Shown in pieces: positions 1 to 10,948 of a stretch of 64,000 nucleotides of DNA. The stretch's first letter is position 1; the number at the start of each line of letters is the position of its first letter. Under the pieces are notes generated by a model. It was not told the DNA's origin. It was given only the letters and a program-made list of their open reading frames with translations, and did no database searches. Where the stretch lies: NCBI RefSeq assembly GCF_026914185.1, contig NC_070564.1, forward strand, positions 124,001-188,000, given 5' to 3'. The position numbers were made by a program, and so were the translations under genes. This stretch comes from Puccinia triticina. Its lineage: Eukaryota; Basidiomycota; Pucciniomycetes; Pucciniales; Pucciniaceae.

Positions 1-1494
1 ATCAAAATGGCAGGCAATTAGGCAGAAAAAAATGATCTTGTGAATGGGGCTTGATAATCAAATGAGTTACTGGGGATGTAACCAGCAGAGGGCTTAGATA
101 GCTGAAACTCTCACGGAATGATTTCTGCTAGGGAGGAGTTTCTAAGTTCTTCCAACAAAGGCTCATGCAAGGGGTTACAGGTGGAAATGTTATCTTTGAT
201 GCACTCACCCCAACTACCACATTTACTCACCACTTCAACCATGAAATAGCAGGGGACATCTCATATTAGGGGGCTTCAAAGTTGGCGAGGTAAAACTTGG
301 ATGCACTTTTGCAATTAAGTGTTCAATTTAATTTTTGAATACCAAGTTGCAAAAGGGCAAGCAATCCACATTGAACTAAACCCCTCACCTTTACTTAAAT
401 TTTCTTTTGCAAGTTTTGAAATTGCATGTCACATGAGCAACTTTGAATCCCCCAAATATCCTGTGGGTTTGTGTGGGAGATGTGGGAGCTAGTCAAATTG
501 AGTATCTTTCCTTTTACTTCTTTTGTTGATCTATGTGACTTAAGTTATTTTTGATAAGACTAGATGAATTCACATCATGATCTAAAGAGCCTGCAGAAAC
601 AGATCTTGAGCCTATTGGAATAACGGCACCACAAAATCCTGGCTTTTGGTGACTCTCAATCATTATATGTAGGGGTTACAGATTTGACAAAAATTCCACC
701 ACTTCCCATCAAGACCACAATACCCCCCCCCCCCCCCCCAGAATTGATCAAAAGTCTCAAAAGCTAGATTTTCCTGCAAAAATCTAGACTTTCAGGACAT
801 CTTCAAGGGCTCCAGATTTGAAGACAAGTCCCCCGTTATGTCAACCCAGGGAGGGAAAATGATGGCCTCATTTGATGCCAGCATGAATTTTGATCATACA
901 ATGCAAGATTGAATGAATAAAAACCAACCATACAAAATTATGCAACCAACCTGGTACACAGGCAGGGTGAATTAGTAACCACTGTTCTCGTCAACATTGG
1001 CCACAGGATGAATGTGTCATCCCAGTTTCAGCATCAAAACACCTATTTTACACTCTTGACAAATATCAAGTGAATGTTGCTACATATGGTGCTGAATATG
1101 GCCAAATGAATCCATCTTGGGGTCAATATTGATGAGAACAACGTGGTTTACCTTGCCTGTGTACCAGTACCATTTTGGTTACATAATTTTGCATGGATTG
1201 TCTTTTTCATTTAATCATGCATTCTATCACCAAGATTTATGCCAGTGTCAGACCAGGCCCAAATGATTTTTGCCAAAAAAAATGGCCCAACTGTGTCACC
1301 TTCCATTTTTTTCATACAATTGCCATATGTATAGGTGATCCAGAAAATCAAACTGGATGCTTTATTTTTGTATTATACATGCATAATAAAGAAAAGAAAA
1401 TAGTACGTAGACATGATGTTTAATATTTGATCGACTGATTCTTTAAAAAATGATGATGATGGTGATGGTGATAATAAGACATATTTTATGTATA
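1..1494. other. Gene-free AT-rich stretch with repeat fragments
   Basis: No convincing coding exon is visible. A C homopolymer lies near 723-739. The text around 740-830 (lines of 'aaatctagactttcaggacatc' type, cut short here) resembles pieces near 8.69-8.83 kb and 51.5-51.8 kb, so it is probably an old dispersed repeat. A short inverted-repeat element occupies 900-1223 and is listed separately. Confidence 0.5.
900..1223. mobile_element. MITE-like element with long imperfect terminal inverted repeats
   Basis: The left end (AATGCAAGATTGAATGAA) matches the reverse complement of the right end (AATGCATGATTAAATGAA). The match continues inward for about 75 bases with mismatches, including a shared CAAAATTATG and a TGGTACACAGGCA block near 954-966 and, inverted, near 1157. 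Length is about 320 bases and there is no coding capacity. I found no clear target-site duplication, so the superfamily is not assigned. Confidence 0.55.
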
Positions 1495-1638
1495 TAGACA
1501 AATCTCGAAGAGGATAAATCAGGAACAAGACAAAAAAGACAGAGACGGAACCAAGGAAATCGAATGGGCACTTTACAAATAAAAGGAGGAAAAGAAGTAA
1601 AAGATTATTGACGTTTGCAAGAAGACAGATTGAGAAGA

Positions 1639-3370
1639 TTATGAGGAAGAAACAGGGGTGAGAAGGGAATCTTTCAGCCAGTTGAACCGACCCAACCAAG
1701 TCGGATCTCGGAAGCCAAAGAGGAGATCGCTAGATCGTTTGAGAGGGTCGCGGACCAGGAGTCGGTCGACAAGCTGAATTTGACCTTGGACGAGTTGATG
1801 ATCATCTGAGCCCATTGGATTCTGGTTCAGATGATTTAAATGATGATTGGACTGAGTGGATTTCCAACGGTATTCAGATTTGATGATCTTCAGTAGCCCT
1901 TGTTTGCGTTTCTTGAGATAAGCCTGTTCGCTCTCTTCTTCAACGATCTCGTTTGAGTTAGTCAGACTAGCCCTTCTCGAGTCCCCCTCAGTCCCAGGCT
2001 CGATCCGCTGGGGTAATTTGAAGGGCAAGAAGCCCATGACGAGACTGTAGCCGATCACTCCCAAGGCCCATCCGTCAGTCTTCGTACCATCGTACTCTCG
2101 TCCAAGGATGATTTCTGGTGCCGCATACTCCTCCGAACCGCATCTGCTCTGTAAGAACTTCATCCCACTCTCGGTCGAATGCTTCGGATCGACACTCTTT
2201 GTCAGCTTGACTGATAATCCGAAGTCAGTCACTTTTAGATATACGTTCGGGTTCGTCAGGATGTCCTCTTCCTCTTCCGGGATGTTTTTGATTTCTCTGA
2301 CTAGTAGGATATCTGAGACAAGAGATCAAATTGTTAGTTTTTCTTCTGCTTCCTCACCTGGCCAACTAATATCAGGACTTACTTTCAAGTTTGAGATCCC
2401 GGTGTACGATATCGTGCTGATGAAGCCAATGGATCGAGATGCATAGTTCGGCCATCAATCTACAGATGATCAATGGCCTCAGAGTCGATTTGAATTTTGA
2501 AACTAGCTCGAAGAGCTCCCCGCCTCTGAGTTCTTCCAAGACGATGATCTGTAATGAAGAGTTCTTCTTGATCAGGTTGGTTGATTCATTGGTGATTGTG
2601 AAGCTCTCGATTAATTTGATGATGGTCGGATGGTCGATTGACTGTGGTAATAATAATTGGAAAGAGGTCATCAGTTGTTGTGAAAAGATGAAATCATACT
2701 TGGAGCGTGTGAAGTTTACCTTCAAGATCTCGATTTCTCTGAGAGTGCTCATCCGGATATTGTCGGTTTCGTTTGAGGGCATTTGATCCTGAGTGATTAG
2801 ATGTTGACGTTGAGCAGGTGTATTAGAAATGGTGGTGGTGGTGGTGGTGATTCGGATGAGTTTGAGGGCAACTGAGGGGACGGGCTGGTTGTTGGTTTGA
2901 TTGAGTAGATGTGCCTGGATGACTTTGGAGAAGCTACCTTGACCTAGGATCCGATTGAGATAGTAGCGATTTCGGTTGGGAGATGGGGAGACGATGGTTG
3001 TTCCTATCATAGGATCTTGATGCGGATGGGCTGGGCTGGTTGAGCATTCTGCTTGAGGACTGCTACCAGTAGAAGGTTCTCTTGATATTGATAGTTGGGG
3101 TTGGCTGATTGAGTAGTTCTGATGGGGATTAATTGGCTCGTGGGATGGTGGTGGTGGCGGGGGTGGTGGCAGTTTGTGGGCTGCGGGTGAGGGGTCGGAG
3201 GGGAGTGAGAGCTGGGCGGCTGAGAAGGCGAGTGTCTTGAGCTGGGACTCGGAGGATGAGCTGGAGGAGGATGAGCTGGAGGATGAGGACAGCTGGAGCA
3301 GGTCGGTTGATGTTGATGAGCTTGAGGATGCGGATGAGGCTGAGGTCGTTCTCTCCTGGTGGGCCTTCAT
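1639..3370 (-). CDS. Serine/threonine protein kinase, CAMK-like (PRR1/NPR-type relative)
   Basis: Three exons are supported: 3370-2720, 2641-2383 and 2312-1639, giving about 527 residues. Intron 2719-2642 is 78 bases and in frame; intron 2382-2313 is GTAAGT...CAG and joins HRDLKLE to NILLV. The first ~130 residues are low complexity, with a Ser run and a Pro run. The kinase domain shows the glycine loop (LGQGSFSKV), the VALK lysine, the HRD-DLKxxN catalytic loop, DFG and an activation segment reading CGSEEYAAPE. The GSEEYAAPE plus YDG..TDGWALGVIGYSLV pattern is typical of the fungal PRR/NPR/HAL5-type branch, whose members regulate transporters and stress signalling; that subfamily call is an inference. 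Start is the first ATG of the long opening. It appears intact and should phosphorylate Ser/Thr substrates in the cytosol. Confidence 0.85.
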
Positions 3371-5261
3371 TGGAGATTGTTCGGAGTGGTTGGTCTTGCG
3401 GGTGCTGGCCCAGGCCTGGCTGGGCGCGGCCCTGGGTATTTAAGCGTGTCCGTGACAGCTCGGGCGCCTGTCACGCACCATTCTGTCCTGGACCAACCCA
3501 GCAGAGCACCGGAAACCAACCAGGCCGGAGTAGCCACGCTCTCACCAACCGACCGAGCCGCATTAACCCGTCGCCAGAGCGCTGTAGCAGCAACAACTGC
3601 CTCCATCTGTACTGTATTCATGGCCAGCCTTGGCAACCCTTCACGGTATGTACGCACTTGACAATTCATCCGAAAAGTGATAACCATCTGCAACAAGAAA
3701 AATTAATCCGGTCTGAGTCCTATATACATGGCATCACTTCATCAGTTGCTATTCTATGTTAGCTCGACAGAGAGACACAAGTGATTTTCTTATAACTTAG
3801 GTGTGGATACTGCAATTCAATCACCTTGGAGAAAGACTGCACTATAAACATAATGGAAGACCTCCCCTCAACACTGCAGGGGACTACAGAACCAAAGGGA
3901 AGTCTTCCAATACATTTATAAGGCCGTGTTTGGCAATGTCATATTGCGCAGCCTATTGTTTAAAACATGCCACCCTTACATATTAGGGGTTCACAATTGA
4001 AATTAACCAAACTTTGGAGTTACATTTAAGGCCTTTATGATTTTTTTTATTTTAAAAAAAATGGAAAAATGTACAGCAGAATGTAATACTGGCCAATCAG
4101 CCCAATTGATCAATTTTTTAATAAATTGTTCATAAGCACCTTAAAATGTGTCCTAAAGTTTTGCAAATTTCAATTGTGAACCCCCCTATTGTAAAACATA
4201 TTTTTTAGGAGAATCTTTTATAAGTAAGCTGTCATGAAGCTTGACAGTTTACTTCCAAATGATCAGGCTGAAAAATGATGTTTTACATACTTTAAAGGGA
4301 CATGTTGTGGTTATTTGTCATTATAGAGCCTTAAATATGTATATGAATATTTCTGTGGCCAACTTTGAATACCAATTTATATTAACTCTCTGGTAAGCTT
4401 TACATGCACAGCTTGGCTTGAGGGCTGTTCTCACCAATGAAAACATGGGAATGGGAAAAAGTAAAATCAAACCAAAACTGAGATTCTGTTGGTTAAAAAT
4501 ATCCATCTACAGACAGTCACAATAAACAGATCTGAGGGGTTGTGAAGGCCCTCATGAAAAATGTAGAAAACTTTGGAGAGATTCTCCATGATCTTGAGAA
4601 GCTTTTGTTCCCTCAAACCTTTGCTGCCCAAGGGGAAAGGGTGAAGCCAGAAAGGTTTGAAAAATGGCATGGTTCTGATTCTGTCAGCCTAAACTTGGAC
4701 ATAGGGTGAAGTCCCTCCCTCGGAGGGTCCTGTGGGACAGCGCCCCCCCTCCAATAGAGGGACTTAGTAAGTTAAGGTATGGGAGCATTCTTTGCAGCAG
4801 AAGCACACCTTGCCAATCAAGAAGTGTGGACATTTAGGGAAGCTTGGCAATTGCAACAGTAATTTTGCTAATTCTAATATAGCCAACTACATACTGTCAC
4901 CTGTGACATGAGCAATGGTACCAAGAAAGATAATGAATAACCCAAGAAGTAGAGCCGAGATCAAGTTTTCGGTAGAATACAGAAACAAATGTCAAAGGCA
5001 AAAGATCAGATCATGCAGTCGTGATACAGATAAAACAGCAAAAACAAAAACCGCCCCACAGAAAATTAACATCAATCATCTTTTTTCTGCAGCATTTTTT
5101 TTTCTTCCTCTTATGTAGTCCTCTGAGGACTATCCAGCAACAGGACCAAGTGTAGAACAGGCGCAATCACCGGCCTATTTTGAACGGGTATGACAAGTCA
5201 AGAAAACACCGTTTCTTTTTTTGATGATGTGCAATTGAGAAGAGAAAGGGAACATAATATA
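3371..5261. other. Intergenic region between kinase and zinc-finger gene
   Basis: This holds the upstream region of the minus-strand kinase (a TTAAATA-like AT box sits about 70 bases before its ATG) and the downstream region of the C2H2 gene. A small TIR element lies at 3986-4186. Around 3921 the sequence GCCGTGTTTGGCAATGTC resembles the GCCAAACAC-type motifs near 56.2, 58.8 and 59.3 kb. Otherwise I see nothing codable. Confidence 0.5.
3986..4186. mobile_element. 201-bp MITE with ~45-bp TIRs and TA target duplication
   Basis: The left end GGGGTTCACAATTGAAATT is matched by the inverted right end (GGGGGGTTCACAATTGAAATT when reverse complemented, shown without extension). Similarity continues over about 45 bases to a shared ACATTTAAGG/ACATTTTAAGG. 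Both sides are flanked by TA. The interior is AT-rich and non-coding. A TA duplication fits Tc1/mariner-type mobilisation, though a two-base duplication is weak evidence. Confidence 0.75.
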
Positions 5262-7806
5262 CTACTTAATAGCTGGTTTTGATTTCTTTGTGCGCTTAGG
5301 CTGGTGCCCAAGTGGATGGGCTGCACCTCGTCGTTTTTCCTGGGCAGACGCGGAGATCTGGGGCCGGGATGAAGGACGTGCTTGGTGGAGGGTGGAGGAG
5401 CAATCGACGTCGCCACCCTGGGAATCAAGACCGACATCGGGGTCGTCCTCGTCCTCCTCTTCCACATCATCATGATTGTGGTTGTGGTCGACGGAGGTGT
5501 TGTTCAAGTGCAGATGGATGGATTCGGATTTGAGATGTCGAGTGAGTTGGTCGGAGCGGGTAAACCGTCTCCCACAAATTGTACATTCAAATTTCTTGAC
5601 CAGCGAGTGGGTCCTCATGTGTTTCGAGAGATTAGATGATTCCGAGAACTGGGCTGAACATCCCTTGACTGAACACTTGAACGGCTTCAAGCCCGTGTGT
5701 GTTCGTTTGTGGATTGTCAATGCAGATTGCAATGCGAAAGATTTCTGACATCCTTCAACGGAGCATTTGTACGGCTTTTTTGCATTCAACAAATCAGACA
5801 TGACTCGTTAGCCTTTTTACTCTATCTCTCACCTAAGCGCCTAATCATGCAAGAAGGGATTATTTTTTTACCTTTTCGTTCGTGTGCGTTCGACGATGTT
5901 GAACCAAAGTCGTCATTTCACCGAACTTTTTTCCACAGTTTTCGCATTCGAATGGTTTATCACCAGTGTGAGTTTGAAGATGTCTCATCAATTTCTGTCT
6001 TTGATTGAATGTCTTTCTAGAATTGTCGGAGTCGTTTGCTGCGGTCCTCGCAGCGTCGTCTTCTTGTTTATGATTAGAGGCCTCAGAAAGTTTCAGCTTC
6101 GTGATACAGTAACAACCCTCCCAGAGACAAGTATAGTTTGATTTTCCCGACCCCACATGATCGGTCGATATATGCTCCGTCAACTCTGCCGTGTTCGCAA
6201 AAAGCCTGGCGGTACATGAGCCCCAGCGACACACGTGCTGGCAGGGAACGTCGCTTTGAAGGACTGGCGTTTTAGTCGTTGACAAATTCTGACCAGGTTG
6301 AGATCTGAGGAGTGGATCAACGGAGGAGGCCGTGGAGGGACTTATAGGGCTGATGAAAGAATCTTGAACAGATCGAGTGTGATTATCATTACGACTACCC
6401 CGGATAGCTGAGCAGTCGGGTTGGGCAAGTTGATCCTTCGAGTGGTTGGATAAATCAAAACAGGACTGATAATTGCCAAGGGGTGAGGTCTCGGTGGAGT
6501 CATGTGGGGCAGTGTTTGAACAGTCGGTCGAGCAGTGATTGAATGGTGGATTGCTGGCTGAGGATAGCCCACAATTCATAAACAAGCCATCGGGACGGCG
6601 TTTTAAAGAATCGGTTGACATCGGTGGTGGTTGTTCCGACTGTGATGCAATGATGTCGGATGGAGTGATGCGTTGATTATCGATCCGAGAAGAAGGATGA
6701 GTCTGCCGGGATTCTGGTTGAGAAGCTGGATCAGGTGCCGGTGAGGGCTGGAAAAGGTGGCAGACATTGACATGTTCGGTCAGCCTGAACCTATCGCTGA
6801 ATTCGAGATTGCAATCTTTCCATTGACATTTAAAAGTGATGATCGTATGCTGGTTGCAAGGGACGTTGATTGAGGCTATGGATGGAATTACAGAGTCTGG
6901 TTCGGTACTTTCTCTGTTAGATTTGTATGGCAAGGTGATCGAAGGTCTGTCGAACATATCAAAGTTGACATGATGGCTGGGATGAGCATGAGCATGATGG
7001 CTGGGTAAAATTTGGCCCTGTGTGGGCTCATCACAGCAGCAACATCTAATCTAGATGGCAAAAGCAGAATTCCAAAACAGGTGGGGGTAAGCTTTTTTAG
7101 TGGTAATAATGTAAACTTTTATCGATCTGTAGAGGGTGAAACCTACGAGTTCTTCCAGATCTTTATTACTCCAGAGTATATCTTCTTCGAGTGCATCGCC
7201 GTTACCGACTTGAGAGGCAGGAAAATCATCAAGATCGTGACGGGAGACACTTGAGGCTAATGATGGTGAGAGTAACCTGGAGCCTGATTGGTTGGTGTTC
7301 GTAGAAGTGATACTGGGAGAAGGCCGGAGTAGCAAGCTTTGAGCAGGCTGATCGCACTCTATGCATGGTTGGAGAGAGATCGGGGAGGGAGGACAGCCAG
7401 CTCGACAGCAATCACAATCCAAGGGGTCTTGCTGGCAGACGGCTCCAGAATAGCAAGTATTCTGAGAGCAGCTGAGATTTGGAGTGCATGATGGATTCAC
7501 TCGTTGCTGGACTGGTTGTAAGTGAGTTGGTGGTGGAGGATGGCTATCGAAACAGGTCGATGAGGTGGATGGACAGTTGGAGAGGTTGCATATTTTCCCG
7601 TTCTGATCGGCAAACGGTAGACAAAGCTCGTCCGAACAGCACCACAGTTCGAATAGATCGTCTTGAGCCGGCGGGTTGGGGTTGTAAGTCGCAGTAGGAT
7701 TCGAGCCGAGATGGGAGGTTGTGGGTGGGAATGAGCTATCGAAAAAAGCTTGATTCCAAAAGGCTTGATCGCTATCGTCCTTGGACGAGGAGGGTGCGAT
7801 GTTCAT
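5262..7806 (-). CDS. Seven-finger C2H2 transcription factor, ZAP1/ZafA-like zinc-responsive activator
   Basis: Exons 7806-7147, 7017-5872 and 5774-5262 give about 772 residues; both introns are phase 0 (GTAGGT...CAG, 129 bases; GTAAAA...AAG, 97 bases). The second intron is fixed because splicing rebuilds the finger linker HTNEKPYKC. Fingers in order: FKCQWKDC, VCRWGSC, YTCLWEGC (with an insert of ~30 residues before its histidines), FECENCGKKF, YKCSVEGC, FKCSVKGC, FECTICGRRF. The two-fingers-then-five arrangement and the ALTIHKRTHTG and ESSNLSKHMRTH signatures are those of ZAP1/ZafA. Exon 1 contains a Cys-rich stretch (about residues 95-140), and the exon 1-2 junction encodes a run of alternating His and Ala. 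Both could bind zinc, as in ZAP1 activation domains. Predicted role: nuclear control of zinc uptake genes. Orthology is inferred from finger motifs only. Confidence 0.8.
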
Positions 7807-9158
7807 GTCAATTTATTCAATCAACCGAGTTCTGCTGTCCGTTGCGGTTGGACTTTCGATAACCAGCTAGGGGTGGTGTCACGATATCCTACGTATATGA
7901 ATAAATGGTTACATAAATACGTGTTTGACGCGGACTCCAGCGAGGGCGGATCAGATCGGAGATATAAGCTGTGCAGAACGATAGGAGTTCAACTCGAGTC
8001 AGTTCCGTTATCGGTGTTGTGCATACACACTGCTAGACTTGTTCCAAGTGTGCTTACCATGCTTGGTTTCGCTTTGGTTTGGTTTGTTTTCCTCTTTCCT
8101 GCTGCCGCTGACTGGGAAAGCATCTTCCCCCCGGGTGGGTACGGGGAAACCATGGCTGCGCCGGAGTAACCGGTAGGGTTCGCATGAAGGCGCAATCATT
8201 TCGGATTCTAGAATCCGACTTCTGCTACCACTTGAGGACCAACAAATCACTGAAACATGTTGGAAGGGCACCCCGGTGAGGTCCTCGCTTTCCTTCATCC
8301 TGACAAACGGCCCGGTCATGGCATATCGTAGCTGGAAAAGTACAAGCAAAGCCAACCTAGTTTTGTAAAGCTTTTGATGGCACACAACCAATCATTTTCA
8401 CCCTCAATGGAGGACTTCCCATAAAGTCAGATCTGATCCCCCAGATTTCATATTTTTGGTAGGTCCACTGGGGAACACAAGCTCTAGAAATATTTCAAGG
8501 TCTCCTAGATCTCCTGCTAGCCATTTCCGCATCAACTGTGAACGCGCATATTACCATGGCAAGAGCTCAAGCTCAAGGAACCCACCCAAAATCTAGCAAG
8601 GGCTTGGCCTCTGGTGATGCGCCATGGCTAGATATTTCAGAGTAACTTGTAAATCTGAGAGGTGCGAGCAACAGAACAAATAATCTGGCAAGATCTGGAA
8701 CTCTGGAATCTGGAAATCCAGATCTGAATCTGGAAGGCCTTCCAGATTGATGGGAATTCCTCCATTTCCCTACAAAATCTGGGAAAATCTGAGTTCCCAG
8801 ATTGACAGGAAGTCTTCCAATTGCATTGGAATGCCCGGATATTAGATAACTACATAGACATACCATCTTTTCCAAGAAGCTTGGACAGATTTTCAAAAAT
8901 CATTTGCAAATCTCATATATTGTCTTTTCTAGAATGATTGGATTTTTTCCACAAATTCTGGCTTTGTTATGCACTTAACCTAAAATCACAGTTTGCACCA
9001 AACTTTGGGCAAACCTTGCATTCAAGGTTTTTCAAGCACATGCACACAAAAATCATCACCCAACTATGAAACTTTGAGATTTAAGTCTGACTGGGATGAC
9101 AACCCAGCCCTCTGTTGGCCCCTTCCTGCCCCCCATAGTGGCAGAGGGCAGTGGCCAA
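7807..9158. other. Upstream region of the C2H2 gene plus old repeat fragments
   Basis: There is no coding exon that I can support. Around 8690-8830 there are several CCAGATTTG / CAGATCTGAATCTGG / AGATTGACAGGAAGTC phrases that recur near 51.5-51.7 kb, suggesting an old dispersed repeat rich in short palindromes of AATCTGG type. Confidence 0.45.
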
Positions 9159-9305
9159 TCACTGCAAGAAAAACTCTAGAAACTGCTTGCAGTTGAGATG
9201 CAAGAGCTCAAGGCAAGCTGTGCCTCATGCAAGAATCAAGCACTGGTTGATTCTGTGCGCATTGCATAATTTTTGCAAGATTGAGTCTAAGGTACAAAAA
9301 ACTGA

Positions 9306-9521
9306 CACTGCCAGCATATTTGGCTGGGTTGAGATTATCCCAGTTAAACTGGGATGCACTCAACCAATTTAAACTTGGGTGATCTCAACTGATGAAATAT
9401 AAATTCAAGGTACCCCCCTTGGGTTTATATTAAATTGGTTGAGATCAACCAAGTTTAAATTGGTTGAGTGCATCCCAGTTAAACTGGGATGACTTCAACC
9501 CAGCCAAATATGCTGGCAGTG
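9306..9521. mobile_element. 216-bp palindromic CACTG MITE with TGA target duplication
   Basis: The element is nearly one inverted repeat: CACTGCCAGCATATTTGGCT at the left and its complement at the right, with arms meeting near GGTACCCCCC. TGA flanks both sides (9303-9305 and 9522-9524). CACTG/CAGTG ends plus a 3-base duplication point to CACTA (EnSpm)-type transposase. A second copy is at 56218-56422. Confidence 0.8.
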
Positions 9522-9587
9522 TGAGTACAGGCTCCAAAATACTGATTTGATACCTGTGCAAATTCCCCTCATGTGCATGTATCCCTT

Positions 9588-9996
9588 CAACAATGGGAAG
9601 TTACTTACGTTACGTTATCCAGCGGGATTTTTGTAACGTAACTTCCCACCGTTACCAGATAACGCGTTATCGTTATCTGGTGAAATATTCCTGCGCTATT
9701 TTGGATAACGTAACAGAGGCAAATTTCCGCCTTGATGCCGCAAAAAATAACGCCGATAACGCGCTAACCGCGTTATCTGGCATAAAAGAACCGTAAAATA
9801 GGCAAAAAAACCCGCGTTATCCGCACGTTATCCTCCTCAGATTGCGGGGAATAACGTAACGGGTCTAATAAAACAGAAAAAAAATCAAAAAATAACGTAA
9901 CTAAAACAATGCTGCCGTTAGCGCAAGGATAACGGCACCAATTTAGTTACGTTATCCGTTACTTTTTGTTACGGATAACATAACTTCCCATTGTTG
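9588..9996. mobile_element. TIR element built from TAACG/GTTATC repeats
   Basis: Ends are CAACAATGGGAAGTTA and its exact complement TAACTTCCCATTGTTG. ATCCCTT occurs immediately outside both ends (9581-9587 and 9997-10003), compatible with a 7-8-base hAT-type duplication. The surrounding minisatellite also contains ATCCCTTT, so chance cannot be excluded. The interior is filled with many TAACG and GATAACG words in both orientations and contains no long conserved reading frame. Confidence 0.65.
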
Positions 9997-10335
9997 ATCC
10001 CTTTCACAATGTGTACATACCCCTTTCATCATGTGTTCATGACCCTTTCATGTTTACATGTCCCCTTTGAGTTGTTTAAATCCCTTTCAATACCTCTTTC
10101 ATCATTCAGGTTTACATACCCCTTTGATGTTCACATATCCCTTTCATGTGCAAATACCCCTTACTGCACATCCCCCTTTCATGCATGATACCCCTTTCAT
10201 GCATACATACCCCTTTCATCATGTGTACATATCCCTTTTATATGTTAATACACCTCATCACATTCCCCTTTCATGTGTACATATTTCTTTCATCTGTACA
10301 TACCCCTTTCATGTGTACATACCCTTTTTATGTTA
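9997..10335. repeat. Degenerate ~20-bp minisatellite (ACATACCCCTTTCAT type)
   Basis: Roughly 16 imperfect units of a phrase like TGTACATACCCCTTTCAT run head to tail; the array seems to begin at about 9555 and to be split by the element at 9588-9996. It has no coding signature. Confidence 0.75.
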
Positions 10336-10655
10336 TTCTGGCTGGATTCAATGGCGCATGGAGTGTTTAGTAAAAGAAAACAAAAGGGTGCTCAGGGGGA
10401 TGCTCATTTGCCTCAGCCTACTGCATGAGCACTACAGCATGTTCAACATTGAAATGCTGAACAAGGTACACACTTGATCAAGGTGCACCAGCACGGAATT
10501 TGAGTGCTTGACTCCAGCTTGAGCTGAGCCTTGATTGAAGCTTGCTGCATCTCAACTGCAAGCAGTTTCTAGAGTTTTTCTTGCAGTGAAGATATGGTTC
10601 TGATTCACTGGGGGAAGAAACTCCTAGAACAACTCAGTATAGACTATATACAAGT

Positions 10656-10880
10656 TGTTAGTCTTATGGATTGAAGCATACTACATAATGGATATAAGCA
10701 TATCTCAACATTTTTTTCATCATCATCCTAGACCTAGTTACTGCGGCGCTCACATAGTCTACTCCCGGCAGAGCTGGGTACCGGCTCCTTTTCTCTCTCT
10801 TTACCGAGTTTGGAGTTGATACCCGTGCCGTGCCTGTGCTGACGCAACATGTTCCTTATCATCAGGTTCATATCCTTATA
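10656..10880 (+). repeat. 5' LTR of the copia element
   Basis: Begins TGTTAGTCTTATGG and ends TTCATATCCTTATA. The core from CATCCTAGACCTAGTTACTG through the CAGGTTCATATCC block is shared with the 3' LTR, whereas the first ~70 bases have diverged strongly. Confidence 0.75.
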
Positions 10881-10948
10881 GGTTAAAAGCCGGCTCTAAG
10901 CGGCCCAGGGTACTTGATCCTCCTTAGCGTTGAAAACGACTTGGGTGG

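Larger units (their letters stand above)
9159..10589. mobile_element. CACTG-ended composite element, 44-bp perfect TIRs, non-autonomous
   Basis: Bases 9159-9202 are repeated exactly as the reverse complement at 10546-10589 (starting TCACTGCAAGAAAAACTC). The termini read CACTGC...GCAGTG, resembling CACTA-superfamily ends. The flanking triplets are AAT and AAG, so the 3-base duplication is not exact. The interior has no transposase. It holds a smaller CACTG foldback (9306-9521), a TAACG-rich TIR element (9588-9996) and a minisatellite (9997-10335). Confidence 0.7.

Noticed and set aside
3174..3762. Plus-strand frames opposite the kinase N-terminus
   Set aside because: Antisense of the Ser/Pro-rich region; the minus strand has the kinase motifs.
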